From assembly GCF_002879615.1 (NCBI RefSeq), contig NZ_PNRF01000007.1, positions 62,001 to 126,000 of the forward strand: DNA of 64,000 bases, read 5' to 3'. The DNA comes from Billgrantia endophytica. Lineage in GTDB: Bacteria; Pseudomonadota; Gammaproteobacteria; Pseudomonadales; Halomonadaceae. Shown here one piece after another: positions 1 through 7,934 of this stretch; position 1 is the stretch's first letter, and each line of letters starts with the position of its first letter. The notes under the pieces were generated by a model. It was not told where the DNA came from. It was given only the letters and a program-made list of their open reading frames with translations, and made no database searches. A program made the position numbers and the translations under genes.

Positions 1-672
1 GGCGGGGCTGCCGCACAGCATCACCCGGTCGGTCTCGCGGGCGAGCTGTGGCAGGCCGATGTCGGCGCACAGCGTGCCGCTCTGGATCAGTGTGGTGATG
101 CGCCCTTGGTTGCGGAACGGCTCACGGGTCACGGTGGGGTAGTAGATCAGCTTGTCGCGGATCTCCTCGCCGAGGAATTCGTGTTCGGGCAGCTCCCGGG
201 TGATGTGGTCGTGGTAGGCCAGTTCGCTGACGTAGCGTACGCAGTGCACCAGTACCACCTTGTCGAAGCGCTCGTATACCTCCGGGTCCTTGATGATGCT
301 CATGAACGGCGCCAGGCCGGTACCGGTGGAGAGCAGGTAAAGATTCCTGGCCGGGGTCAGGTCGTGGATCACCAGGGTGCCCACCGGCTTGCGGCTGACC
401 ATGATCTGGTCGCCCACCTTGAGGTGCCGCAGGCGCGAGGTGAGCAGGCCGTCGGGTACCTTGATGCTGAGGAACTCGAGATAGTCATCGTGGTTGGCGC
501 TGACGATGCTGTAGGCGCGCATCAGCGGCTTGCCCCCCACCTCGAGGCCGATCATCACGAAGTGGCCGTTCTCGAAGCGCAACGCCTGGTCGCGCGTGGT
601 GCGAAAGCTGAACAGGGTGTCGTTCCAGTGGTGAACGCTCAGTACGTCGGCGGTTCCGATAGCAGCAGCCAT
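1..672 (-). CDS. fpr: Ferredoxin--NADP+ reductase, 3' end off window
   Basis: FAD enzyme that exchanges electrons between NADPH and ferredoxin or flavodoxin in the cytoplasm. The start is ATG at 672, after GGAGG. About 224 residues are visible and the C-terminus lies beyond the left edge. The FAD-binding RAYS motif (about residues 50-53), the VGTL segment, the nucleotide-domain STGTGLAPF motif and the later CGSP all match bacterial Fpr. It is the last visible minus-strand gene of a locus that also encodes two ferredoxins, so it probably supplies electrons to, or takes them from, those ferredoxins and the flavoprotein. Identity is secure; the role in this locus is inferred. Confidence 0.93.
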   Translation of the reverse strand, partial: MAAAIGTADVLSVHHWNDTLFSFRTTRDQALRFENGHFVMIGLEVGGKPLMRAYSIVSANHDDYLEFLSIKVPDGLLTSRLRHLKVGDQIMVSRKPVGTLVIHDLTPARNLYLLSTGTGLAPFMSIIKDPEVYERFDKVVLVHCVRYVSELAYHDHITRELPEHEFLGEEIRDKLIYYPTVTREPFRNQGRITTLIQSGTLCADIGLPQLARETDRVMLCGSPA

Positions 673-862
673 GAGATTTCCTCCAGTCGTCATGCATCGC
701 GAGCGATGCGGGGGTATACGCTTGTTGTCGAGTTCAGGCCGTCGACAGCAACACCGACGGGCCCATACGGTAAATGCCAGCCCGGCGCACATGCAGTGCG
801 CAGTGGCCCAGCTTGAACGCCTCCCAGGACGGCGCCGATACGAGCGGACCGGGGGGCGCCCG

Positions 863-1195
863 TCACTCCGCCCCGCCCAGTTCGCGCAGGTAGGCCCAGG
901 GGAAGACGCCACGGCTGTGGCCATCGGAGAAGAACAGCTGCAAGCCGCTGACGCCGAAGGGCTTGGCGTTGACGACGGTGATGTCGGCGTCGTACAGCGC
1001 CAGGCGGCCGCTACGCTTGGCGTGCAGGCAGCTGGAACAGGCGCAGGCGGCCCGCAGCGTGAGACAGGCGAGCCTGTCCGTGCGACCGTCCGGCCAGCGG
1101 ATCTCCACCTCCCGCGTGCGGCGGTTCAGGTGCACGCCGTCGGGCGGGGCGATGGTATGGCGCAAGTGTTCGCGGGAATTGGCAATGGCAGTCAT
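863..1195 (-). CDS. DUF971 (GBBH-like N-terminal domain) protein
   Basis: A 110-residue protein made only of the DUF971 domain, the small fold found at the N-terminus of gamma-butyrobetaine hydroxylases and also as a stand-alone protein. It shows the family pattern: a HLNRRTREVEIRWPDG segment, a Cys-rich turn (CLTLRAACACSSC) and the C-terminal FSDGHSRGVFPWAYLREL. Stand-alone members are often encoded near Fe-S or redox proteins, but their function is unsettled. I chose ATG 1195 because AGGAGG sits just before it and because the upstream small frame ends with an ATGA overlap there. An upstream in-frame ATG lacks a ribosome site. Likely cytoplasmic. Confidence 0.85.
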   Translation of the reverse strand: MTAIANSREHLRHTIAPPDGVHLNRRTREVEIRWPDGRTDRLACLTLRAACACSSCLHAKRSGRLALYDADITVVNAKPFGVSGLQLFFSDGHSRGVFPWAYLRELGGAE

Positions 1196-1389
1196 GGCGA
1201 CCTCCTGGCGGTCAGATCCGTGAGTCTTGGGAGTAGACGGTCCCGCAGGCACAGCATCGGCACTCCCGCGGGCGGGATGGGAACGGCTACGTCAACCATC
1301 GGCCGGGCGCTGTCGCTGACGCTGGCACCCAGCACGACGGCCAGCAGCACGAAACGTGCGCGGCAACTCGTCATGACAAGTTGACGCAT
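1192..1389 (-). CDS. Possible small secreted protein (65 aa)
   Basis: This frame fills the gap between fdxA and the DUF971 gene exactly. It starts 3 bases after the fdxA stop, preceded by GGAGCG, and its TGA overlaps the DUF971 ATG by four bases. The product begins MRQLVMTSCRARFVLLAVVL, a basic start followed by a hydrophobic core, so it could be a signal peptide or membrane anchor. The remainder is Pro/Arg rich with no recognised domain. The coupling on both sides argues for a real gene; the lack of a known family and the arginine-rich tail argue against. Confidence 0.35.
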   Translation of the reverse strand: MRQLVMTSCRARFVLLAVVLGASVSDSARPMVDVAVPIPPAGVPMLCLRDRLLPRLTDLTARRSP

Positions 1390-1392
1390 GCT

Positions 1393-1716
1393 TCAACGCT
1401 CCAGATACCGCAGCTTCTCGCCCCGGTCGATCCAGGCGTCGGCCTCGCTCAGGGGCAGGCGGGTCTGGGCGATCACCGGCCACACCTGGGCGAGTTCGGC
1501 GTTGATCTCGAGGAAGTGCGCCTGCTCGGGCGGCAGCTGGTCGGCGGCGTAGATGGCGTCCGCCGGGCACTCCGCCACGCACAGCGAGCAGTCAATGCAC
1601 TCCACCGGGTCGATGACGAGGAAGTTGGGTCCTTCGTGGAAGCAATCCACTGGGCACACCTCGACGCAGTCGGTGTACTTGCAGCGGATGCAGTTTTCGG
1701 TCACCACATAAGTCAT
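1393..1716 (-). CDS. fdxA: Seven-iron ferredoxin (3Fe-4S/4Fe-4S)
   Basis: Small soluble electron carrier of the Azotobacter FdI / Pseudomonas FdxA family, 107 residues (family about 107). The N-terminal cluster motif [17 protein letters not shown] lacks one Cys in the usual spacing, as in 3Fe-4S/4Fe-4S proteins. The second motif is [16 protein letters not shown]. The C-terminal extension (about residues 60-107) with WPVI is typical of FdxA. ATG 1716 is preceded by AGAGGC. It lies between a HEAT-repeat gene and DUF971/Fpr genes, suggesting that it passes electrons between Fpr and the Apr-like flavoprotein system; that partnership is inferred from position only. Confidence 0.93.
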   Translation of the reverse strand: MTYVVTENCIRCKYTDCVEVCPVDCFHEGPNFLVIDPVECIDCSLCVAECPADAIYAADQLPPEQAHFLEINAELAQVWPVIAQTRLPLSEADAWIDRGEKLRYLER

Positions 1717-1743
1717 GGTCGTTTGCCTCTACAGAGTTCGTTC

Positions 1744-1885
1744 AGAGCCGGTCTACAAGCAAGCGAGCTGGAACGAGACAAGGCGGAAGCCGCCGAAGAC
1801 GCGGAGTTTACGGTAGTCAATGAGCATCTGAGGTCGCTTCCGCGGTATCGCCGACGCGCAGCCGCTTGTCTTGTAGCCCGGCTCT
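1744..1885. repeat. MITE-like element with 22-bp terminal inverted repeats
   Basis: The left arm at 1744-1765 (AGAGCCGG, CTACAAG, CAAGCG) and right arm at 1864-1885 (CGCTTG, CTTGTAG, CCGGCTCT) are inverted repeats. They match at about 21 of 22 positions with a one-base insertion in the right arm. The roughly 98-bp interior is itself partly self-complementary and has no convincing gene. The right arm touches the stop codon of the HEAT-repeat gene (TAG at 1884-1886). It resembles a non-autonomous miniature element or large intergenic repeat. Only one copy was found in this window. Confidence 0.6.
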
Positions 1886-2843
1886 AGGCCGCGTTGTCGA
1901 GCTGCGACTGAGCCCAGCGCGCCAGCTTGCGCACGTCCGGGTCGGGGTCGTCGAGAGCCAGTTCGATGAACGGGCGGCATTCCGGTTCGGCGATGGCGCC
2001 GAGCGCACCGATGGCCGCCTTGCGCAGGTTGCTCATCGGATCCCTGGCGCATTCGCCCAGCGCCGGCACTGCCGCTGCCACGCGCAGCTTGCCCATGGCC
2101 TCGGCGGCCTTCTCGCGCACCTGCCAGGTGGTATCGTGGCTGGCCGCGATCAACGGCTCGAGCCCGGCCCGGTAGTCGAGCTTGCCGATGCCGATGGCGG
2201 CCTCGCAGCGTACCTGCCAGTGGGGATCGTCGAGAATCACCATCAGCGGTGGGCCCGCCCGCTCCGGCGCAGCGTAGACCAGGGCACCGGCCGCGGCGCG
2301 GCGCACCTCGGGGTCGGCGTCGCTCTTGGCGCGGTCGATCAGCGCCGGCAGATTCTCCTCGGCCTTGAGCCAGCCGAGCACACCCACCGCTTCGCGGCGT
2401 ACATGGGGGTCGTCATCATTGAGCCGCGTCAGCGCCGGGGTCTGCGCCGCCACTACGCGCAGCGGCTTGAGCGCACGGAGGATGCCGGCCACCACGAAGG
2501 GGTCGTCGCTGCGTTCCAGTGCGGCGAGCAGGGGTGGCGCGACACCGGGGTCCTTGAGGTCGGCCAGGGCGTGGGCGGCAGCATTGCGCACCACCTCGTC
2601 GGCATCGCCCAGGGCGGCGAGCAGCGAGTCGGCGATGTCCTCGGCGTCGAACTCATCAACCACCTTGGCCGCCTCCTGGCGCACTGCGGCATCCTCGTCC
2701 TTGAGCGCCTGGATCAACAGCTCGGCCGCCTCGGGCTCGCCCGAATCGACCAGGGCGAGCACCGCCACGCGGCGGATGCCGGGGTCCGGGTCGGCGAGCC
2801 TTTCGGCGATCTCCTGCAGCTCGGGGTCGTCGTAGCGTTTCAT
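1884..2843 (-). CDS. HEAT-repeat protein
   Basis: A 319-residue all-helical scaffold made almost wholly of about ten HEAT/PBS-lyase-type repeats of about 30 residues (recurring DPDPGIRRVAVLAL, DEDAAVRQEAAKVV, DPEVRRAAAGAL, DPHWQVRCEAAIGI and DPDVRKLARWAQ). There are only two cysteines and no catalytic motif, so it probably binds or assembles a partner protein. It starts 4 bases after the AprB-like ferredoxin stop and is followed by fdxA. The arrangement flavoprotein, ferredoxin, HEAT protein suggests it belongs to that complex or helps mature it. Its partner is not shown by the sequence. Confidence 0.88.
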   Translation of the reverse strand: MKRYDDPELQEIAERLADPDPGIRRVAVLALVDSGEPEAAELLIQALKDEDAAVRQEAAKVVDEFDAEDIADSLLAALGDADEVVRNAAAHALADLKDPGVAPPLLAALERSDDPFVVAGILRALKPLRVVAAQTPALTRLNDDDPHVRREAVGVLGWLKAEENLPALIDRAKSDADPEVRRAAAGALVYAAPERAGPPLMVILDDPHWQVRCEAAIGIGKLDYRAGLEPLIAASHDTTWQVREKAAEAMGKLRVAAAVPALGECARDPMSNLRKAAIGALGAIAEPECRPFIELALDDPDPDVRKLARWAQSQLDNAA

Positions 2844-2846
2844 GGC

Positions 2847-3080
2847 TCACCTCAGCAGATAGGGAATTTCGACCTTCACGGCATCGGTCGGGCAGTCGGC
2901 CTCGCAGGGCAGGCAGTACCAGCACTCGTCGTAGCGCATGTGCGCCTTGCCGGTGTCCGGGTTGATCCACAGCACGTCGAGCGGGCAGACATCGATGCAG
3001 ACGGTGCAGCCCTTGTCGGCGATGCACTTGTCCTCGTCGACGATCACCGGGACGCTGGTGCGTTGCGTTGCAGTCGGCAT
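2847..3080 (-). CDS. AprB-like 4Fe-4S ferredoxin
   Basis: A 77-residue iron-sulfur protein with two cysteine groups: CIADKGCTVCIDVCP (residues about 19-33) and CWYCLPCEADCP (about 53-64). The second, with its DECWYC start, resembles the beta subunit of adenylylsulfate reductase. The protein is much shorter than AprB (about 150), lacking its C-terminal tail. ATG 3080 follows AAGGAG. It lies immediately downstream of an AprA/FrdA-like flavoprotein, the usual pairing of a flavin subunit with its ferredoxin subunit, so it most likely passes electrons to or from that flavin. Confidence 0.88.
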   Translation of the reverse strand: MPTATQRTSVPVIVDEDKCIADKGCTVCIDVCPLDVLWINPDTGKAHMRYDECWYCLPCEADCPTDAVKVEIPYLLR

Positions 3081-3127
3081 GGTTTTCTCCTTGAATTCTC
3101 TCGTCTCTCGTCGCCCACCGTGGAGGC

Positions 3128-4864
3128 TCAGGCGTTGGCGGCCTTCCGCACGCGCAGCTTCTGGTAGGCGTCCTTTTCCTCACCGAGTTCGACGAGGTAG
3201 GGCGCCACCGGGCGCTTGCCGTGGGCCATGTTGCCGTTGTCGTCCTTGTACAGCCGGGTGTGGCAGAACCAGTCGGTGTCGTTCTGCTCGGGGAGATCGA
3301 CGCGATAGTGGTAAAGCCCCCAGCGCGATTCGGTGCGATAGAGCGAGGCGCGGGCGGCCATCTCGGCGCAGTCGATGATCGACTGTACCTCCAGCGCGCG
3401 CAGCAGCTCGTGGGGGTCGGTAGCCTGCAGGCGAGGCAGGTCCTCGCGCACGGCCAGGATGCGCTGCAGGCCAATCTCCATCTTTCTGGTCACCTTGGGC
3501 GGCTGCAGGTAGTCGTTGACCAGGCGCCGCACCTTGTATTCCATCTGCGCCGGCGGTATGCCGTCGGCCACCTTCAGCGGCGCCTGGATGCGCTCGAGTT
3601 CCGCGGCGATGAACGCCTGGTCGAGGGAGGGCATCTCGCCGCGCCCCTTGGCGAAGGCGGCCGCGCTCTCGCCGCAGATCTGGCCGTAGACGAAGGCGCC
3701 GAGCATGTAGGAGTGGGCCACCGAGGCCATGTCGCCGGCGCCGTAAAGCCCCGGTACGGTGGTGGCGCCGGTCTCGTCGACCCACACGCCGGAGGCGGAG
3801 TGACCCGAGCAGAAGCCGACCTCGGAGATGTGCATCTCCACCATGTTCTGGCGATAGTCGATCTCGCGGCCGTCGTGGAAGCGCCCGCGCGAAGGGCGCT
3901 CGTTGGTGTGCAGGACCGTCTCTATCTCCTGGATGGTTTCCTCGGCCAGGTGGTCGAGCTTGAGGAACACCGGGCCGTTGCCGCCCTCCAGCTCCTTGAA
4001 GAATTCCAGCATCATCTGGCCCGACCAGTAGTCGCATTCGATGAAGCGCTCGCCTTGGGAGTTGGCGGTGAAACCACCCAAGGGGCCGGTGACGTAGGCG
4101 CAGGCGGGACCATTGTAGTCCTTGAGCAGCGGGTTGATCTGGAAGCACTCGAGGTTCGCCAGGTCGGCCCCCACGTGAAAGGCCATGGCGTGGCCGTCGC
4201 CGTTGTTGGCGGGGTTCTCGTAGGTGCCGAACAGGTAGCCCGAGGTCGGCAGGCCGATGCGCCCGGCGGCCCCGGTGGCCATGATCACCGCCTTGGCGCG
4301 GATGATGATGGGCTCGGCGGTGCGGGTGTTGACGCCGATCATGCCGGCGATGCGGCCGTCGGCGTCCTTGAGCAGGCGGGTGGCCTGGAAGCGGTTCTCG
4401 ATCTGCACCCGGTTGCGGCGCAGCCGGCGGTAGAGGATCTTCTTGACGTTGTGGCCCTCCGGCATCGGCAGCACGTAGGTGCCGAGGTGGTGGACCTTCT
4501 TCATGTCATAGTCGCCGGTCTCGTCCTTCTGGAAATGCACGCCCCAGGAGTCGAGCTTCTCGATCATCGGGAAGGAGCGTTGGGCGTAGGCCATCAGCGC
4601 CGGCTGGTGGACGATGCCGTCGTTGGCGATGGTGATCTCCTTGATGTACTGCTCAGGCGTCGAGTGGCCGGGGACGATGGCATTGTTGAGCCCGTCCATG
4701 CCCATGGAGATGGCGCCACTGCGCTTGACGTTGGCCTTCTCCAGCAGCATCACGTCGAGGCTCGGATCCTGCTCCTTGACGGTGACCGCAGCCATGGGGC
4801 CTGCGGTGCCGCCGCCAATGACCAGCACGTCGGTGTCGATGACGGAAATGTCGCTTGCGTTCAT
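3128..4864 (-). CDS. AprA/FrdA-like FAD oxidoreductase subunit
   Basis: A 578-residue flavoprotein of the fumarate reductase / succinate dehydrogenase / adenylylsulfate reductase alpha family. The N-terminal dinucleotide motif is DVLVIGGGTAGPMAA (residues about 12-26), followed by KRSGAISMGMDGLNNA, which looks more like AprA than SdhA. The later segment VPGLYGAGDMASVAHSYMLG and a C-terminal helical domain are complete. No signal peptide is seen, so it is cytoplasmic. ATG 4864 follows GGAGG and overlaps the GntR stop by four bases. Its substrate is unknown. True dissimilatory Apr needs ATP sulfurylase, and none is encoded here. The adjacent sulfonate-type transporter hints at a small organic, possibly sulfur-containing, substrate; that is speculation. 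Confidence 0.85.
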   Translation of the reverse strand: MNASDISVIDTDVLVIGGGTAGPMAAVTVKEQDPSLDVMLLEKANVKRSGAISMGMDGLNNAIVPGHSTPEQYIKEITIANDGIVHQPALMAYAQRSFPMIEKLDSWGVHFQKDETGDYDMKKVHHLGTYVLPMPEGHNVKKILYRRLRRNRVQIENRFQATRLLKDADGRIAGMIGVNTRTAEPIIIRAKAVIMATGAAGRIGLPTSGYLFGTYENPANNGDGHAMAFHVGADLANLECFQINPLLKDYNGPACAYVTGPLGGFTANSQGERFIECDYWSGQMMLEFFKELEGGNGPVFLKLDHLAEETIQEIETVLHTNERPSRGRFHDGREIDYRQNMVEMHISEVGFCSGHSASGVWVDETGATTVPGLYGAGDMASVAHSYMLGAFVYGQICGESAAAFAKGRGEMPSLDQAFIAAELERIQAPLKVADGIPPAQMEYKVRRLVNDYLQPPKVTRKMEIGLQRILAVREDLPRLQATDPHELLRALEVQSIIDCAEMAARASLYRTESRWGLYHYRVDLPEQNDTDWFCHTRLYKDDNGNMAHGKRPVAPYLVELGEEKDAYQKLRVRKAANA

Positions 4865-5619
4865 GATTCCTCCGGTTTCCGATCCACTCGGAATTGGTAT
4901 TTGAAGGCGTCCCCGCGGAAGCAGAGGTACTCGAAGTCGATCGGCCGGCCCGCCCGGTCATAGGTCAGCCGCTCGACGCGCAGAACGGGCTCGCCCATTC
5001 TGAGGTTGAGGTGCTGCTGGGTCTCCTCGTCGCAGAGGGTGGAGTCGATGGCGATGTCCGCCGCGCCGAGCGGTATGGCGAAGCGGTTCTCCAGCAAGGG
5101 AAAGATGTCACCGGAGAGATCCTGGCCAAACAGTCGCCGGCCGATGTCCATGGGGAAATAGCTGCTCTCCAGCGAGACCGGCTCGCGGTTGAGGTAGCGC
5201 ACCCGCTTGACCTCCACTACGGCATCGCCCGAACGCAACCCGAGAGCGGCGGCCACCGCCTTGCCCGGCTTGCGCTCCTGGATCGACAGCAGCCTGGCGG
5301 TGGCTTCATACCCTTGCGCCGCCATGGCCTCGCCGAAGCCCTGCAGGCGCTGCACGTTCTGTACCGCCTTGGGCTTGCTGACGAAGGTGCCCTTGCCCTG
5401 GGCGCTGAACACCAGCCCTTCGTTGTGCAGGTCACGCAGCGCCTGGCGAATGGTGATGCGGCTCACGCCGAAGCTCTTCATCAGCGCATTCTCCGAGGGC
5501 AGCCGCTCGTGGGGCGAGCAGCCACCCTCCAGGATGTTGCGTCGCAGGGTGTCGCGAATCTGCACGTAGAGCGGCTGCGGCGAGTCGCCCGGCTGCAGCT
5601 TGAGTTCCTGGCTCTTCAT
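4861..5619 (-). CDS. GntR-family regulator (HutC subfamily)
   Basis: A 252-residue transcription factor. The N-terminal winged helix contains PLYVQIRDTLRRNI, LPSENALMKSFGVSRITIRQAL and GKGTFVS (residues about 16-82). The C-terminal effector domain is of the UTRA/HutC type (about 95-245) and ends with the usual RLTYDRAGRPIDFEYLCFRGD. It is coupled by ATGA to the flavoprotein gene and follows the ABC ATPase. A CTTGT-N8-GTCAT element sits 12-29 bases upstream of its start and recurs upstream of the permease and binding-protein genes. It is therefore probably the local, autoregulated switch responding to the transported compound. Confidence 0.9.
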   Translation of the reverse strand: MKSQELKLQPGDSPQPLYVQIRDTLRRNILEGGCSPHERLPSENALMKSFGVSRITIRQALRDLHNEGLVFSAQGKGTFVSKPKAVQNVQRLQGFGEAMAAQGYEATARLLSIQERKPGKAVAAALGLRSGDAVVEVKRVRYLNREPVSLESSYFPMDIGRRLFGQDLSGDIFPLLENRFAIPLGAADIAIDSTLCDEETQQHLNLRMGEPVLRVERLTYDRAGRPIDFEYLCFRGDAFKYQFRVDRKPEES

Positions 5620-5630
5620 GGTTGTTGCCT

Positions 5631-5648
5631 CTTGTTATGACATGTCAT
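5631..5648. promoter_or_regulatory. Candidate GntR operator 1 (CTTGT-N8-GTCAT)
   Basis: The sequence CTTGTTATGACATGTCAT lies just upstream of the gntR start and contains the perfect 12-bp palindrome ATGACATGTCAT at 5637-5648. The same CTTGT-N8-GTCAT frame recurs at 7579-7596 and 9349-9366. Assignment to the adjacent GntR protein is inferred from position. Confidence 0.45.
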
Positions 5649-5684
5649 GTCGGCCCGAGGGGGCGTAGGCATGTCGTATTCGGT

Positions 5685-6554
5685 TCAGCCCGCCTGGTTC
5701 TGCTGTTCGAAGGCATGCAGGGTCTGCTCGCGAATCAGCGCGAGACACTCGCGCTTGATCGCCATGAACTCGGGTGTGGTGAGCAGCTCCTGGGTGCGCG
5801 GGCGCGCGAGTCGCACGGGAATGTCGGCGATGATCCGCCCCGGGCTCGCGCTCATGACCACGATACGGTCGGAGAGGAACACCGCCTCGTCGATGTCGTG
5901 GGTGACGAACAGCACCGTGTTCTTGAACTCGCTCCAGATTTCGAGCAGGTTCTCCTGCATCATGCTGCGGGTCTGGGCATCCAGGGCGCCGAAGGGCTCG
6001 TCCATCAGCAGCACGCTGGGGTAGTTGGCCAGCGCCCGGGCGATGCCCACGCGCTGCTGCATGCCGCCAGAGAGGGTGGTGGGATAGGCGCTGGCGTAGC
6101 GCGACAGCCCCACCAGCGAGAGGAAGGTTCTGGCCACGCTGTCGGCCTCCCGCGCGCCCACTCCCGCCATCAGCGGGCCGAAGGCGACGTTCTGTTTCAC
6201 CGTCTTCCACGGGAACAGCGAGTGCTGCTGGAACACCATGCCACGGTCGGGGCCGGGCTTGACGACCGCCTGGCCGTCGAGCAGCACCTCGCCCCGGGTC
6301 GGCTTGACGAAGCCGGCCACGCAATTCATCAGGGTCGATTTGCCGCAACCGGAGGGCCCCAGCAGCGAGACGAACTCGCCCGGCTGGATTTCGAGGCTGG
6401 CCGCCTCCACGGCGCGGTGGGGGCCGTTGGCCGTGGCGAAGACGAGGTCGATGTCGCGCGCGCTGATCCTGCCCTTGCCGCTCGCGCTGCGCGGGCGGAA
6501 GCTGCGGGGGTGATCGATGACGGCGGCACGGTTGAGCCTGGAGATGGTCATCAT
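5685..6554 (-). CDS. NitT/TauT-type ABC transporter ATPase
   Basis: ATP-hydrolysing subunit (289 residues) of an importer of the nitrate/sulfonate/taurine class. Walker A is GPSGCGKST, the signature LSGGMQQRVGIARAL, Walker B VLLMDEPFGALD and the switch His THDIDEA. An N-terminal extension of about 35 residues precedes the ABC domain. The start is ATG 6554 (or the adjacent ATG 6551), overlapping the permease stop. It works with the permease just upstream and the binding protein at 7935-9317. The substrate cannot be read from the sequence. Confidence 0.92.
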   Translation of the reverse strand: MMTISRLNRAAVIDHPRSFRPRSASGKGRISARDIDLVFATANGPHRAVEAASLEIQPGEFVSLLGPSGCGKSTLMNCVAGFVKPTRGEVLLDGQAVVKPGPDRGMVFQQHSLFPWKTVKQNVAFGPLMAGVGAREADSVARTFLSLVGLSRYASAYPTTLSGGMQQRVGIARALANYPSVLLMDEPFGALDAQTRSMMQENLLEIWSEFKNTVLFVTHDIDEAVFLSDRIVVMSASPGRIIADIPVRLARPRTQELLTTPEFMAIKRECLALIREQTLHAFEQQNQAG

Positions 6555-7474
6555 GACTTGGCCCCCTCGGTTTGCCAGCGCAGCAGCGGCGCGCAGGCCT
6601 TGCGGACCAGCAGGGTGCACAGCGAGCCCAGCCCACCGATGACCAGCATGCCGATGATGATCTTGGGGTACTCGACCAGGGTGTAGGCCGACCAGGTGAA
6701 GTAGCCGATGCCGTACTGGCCGCTGATGATCTCGCCGGCCAGCAGCGAGAACCACGCCACGCCCATGCCGATGGCCAGCCCCGTGACGATGCTCGGCAAT
6801 GCGCCGGGGAGCACCACGTGCCAGAGGATGGCCGCGTTGCTCGCACCCAGGCTGCGGGCGGCGCGCACCAGCACCTTGGGGGTCTGCTCGACGCCGTGCA
6901 CGGTGTTGATCACGATGGGAAACAGCGCCCCGAGAAAGGTGATGAAGACGATGCTCGACTGCTCGGTGGGCATCATCAGGATCGCCAGCGGGATCCAGGC
7001 CACCGCCGGGATCGGCCGCAGGATCTCGATATAGGGAAGGATCACGTCCTCGGCGAAACGCGAACGACCCATCATCACGCCGAGTACCACTCCGATCACC
7101 ACGGCCAGGCCATAGGCGATGGCGATGCGCTGAATGCTGTGCAGGATATGCAGGTAGAACTGCTGGCTCGACGCCTGAGCCAGGAACTCCGCCCCCACCA
7201 CCAGCGGCCCGGGCACGTTGTCGAAGCGCACGAAGAAATCGAAACCGTAGGTCGAGGCGAGATGCCAGCAGAGGGCGGCCACCAGCAGGGCGCCGATGCG
7301 CACCAGGTAGCGATCCCAGTTCTCGGGCAGCAAACGCCGAGACGCGCCGAGGGCCACCCCGGAAGGAGTCGCTGCGGCAGGGGTGGCCTCGATCGGCTGT
7401 CGCTCGGAGGTCTCGAGCGGGCTGGACAGGGCAGCCTCGGAGAGCGGAGGGCGGGGCCTGGGGTTCAAGCTCAT
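6551..7474 (-). CDS. NitT/TauT-type ABC transporter permease
   Basis: Inner-membrane subunit of 307 residues with about six helices. It carries the BPD_transp_1 EAA-type loop, here VRAARSLGASNAAILWHVVLPGALPSIVTG. A Pro/Ser-rich N-terminal tail of about 50 residues precedes the first helix (IGALLVAALCWHLAS). I chose ATG 7474 because AGAGGTG stands before it; an upstream in-frame ATG at 7567 has no ribosome site. It is coupled by ATGA to the ATPase gene and separated from the binding-protein gene by a 460-bp spacer with a terminator and operator-like sequences. Confidence 0.92.
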   Translation of the reverse strand: MSLNPRPRPPLSEAALSSPLETSERQPIEATPAAATPSGVALGASRRLLPENWDRYLVRIGALLVAALCWHLASTYGFDFFVRFDNVPGPLVVGAEFLAQASSQQFYLHILHSIQRIAIAYGLAVVIGVVLGVMMGRSRFAEDVILPYIEILRPIPAVAWIPLAILMMPTEQSSIVFITFLGALFPIVINTVHGVEQTPKVLVRAARSLGASNAAILWHVVLPGALPSIVTGLAIGMGVAWFSLLAGEIISGQYGIGYFTWSAYTLVEYPKIIIGMLVIGGLGSLCTLLVRKACAPLLRWQTEGAKS

Positions 7475-7578
7475 GGTGTCACCTCTCGTCACGGGAGCGC
7501 AGTAGCGCCATGCTGGGGTAATGAAGCCCGGCTCTTGTTCTGTCGTTGTCGCCGGAGGCATAGTCATCGAAAGCGAAG

Positions 7579-7596
7579 CTTGTACTATCAGGTCAT
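7579..7596. promoter_or_regulatory. Candidate GntR operator 2 (CTTGT-N8-GTCAT)
   Basis: CTTGTACTATCAGGTCAT lies about 105 bases upstream of the permease start. It matches the element upstream of the binding-protein gene (9349-9366) at 16 of 18 bases and shares both five-base ends with the element at gntR. Confidence 0.45.
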
Positions 7597-7871
7597 GTCG
7601 TTTACCCAGTAAGTTGCATCAGCCATGCCAACTTCCCGCCAATTCTTTTCAAGGATTTAATCCAAAAGACGTTTTTCGTTTTTCAACTTATCAGGAAGGT
7701 GTGTTTCCTGAACCAATCGGCGCGTCCGCATGGTGCAAATCGTCTTTGAACGGCGCCAGGTCGATGCATTTTTCAGTGCTTTCATGCAAGGGCCTTATGA
7801 CAAGTAGGACATGTCATGACCGCAATATCATGAGCAAGTAATGAAAGGAATACACACGAAACAAATACAAG

Positions 7872-7900
7872 AAGGGGCACGGTAAAATACCGCACCCCTT
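7872..7900 (-). terminator. Terminator after the binding-protein gene
   Basis: AAGGGGCACGGTA pairs with TACCGCACCCCTT (two mismatches) around a three-base loop. On the minus strand the hairpin is followed by a T-rich stretch, CTTGTATTTGTTT. It lies 34 bases downstream of the binding-protein stop and fits a factor-independent terminator. Confidence 0.65.
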
Positions 7901-7934
7901 GAGATTGTCTTTCAGGTGATTGGAAGACTTTGAA

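Larger units (their letters stand above)
7475..7934. other. Intergenic spacer between binding protein and permease
   Basis: A 460-bp non-coding stretch, noticeably AT-rich in the middle. On the minus strand it contains the terminator of the binding-protein gene (7872-7900), then a CAAGT-N7-GTCAT sequence at 7801-7817 resembling the GntR operator, then the operator-like element at 7579-7596 before the permease. I see no gene in it. The layout implies that the binding protein is made from its own transcript in excess over the membrane subunits, with a second promoter feeding permease-ATPase-gntR and the genes beyond. Confidence 0.5.

Noticed and set aside
694..709. GCATCGC-GA-GCGATGC dyad upstream of fpr as an operator
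   Set aside because: A single short dyad in GC-rich DNA with no second copy and no regulator to assign.
3221..4963. Long plus-strand open frame opposite the flavoprotein gene
   Set aside because: Antisense shadow of the flavoprotein; no domain, no ribosome site.
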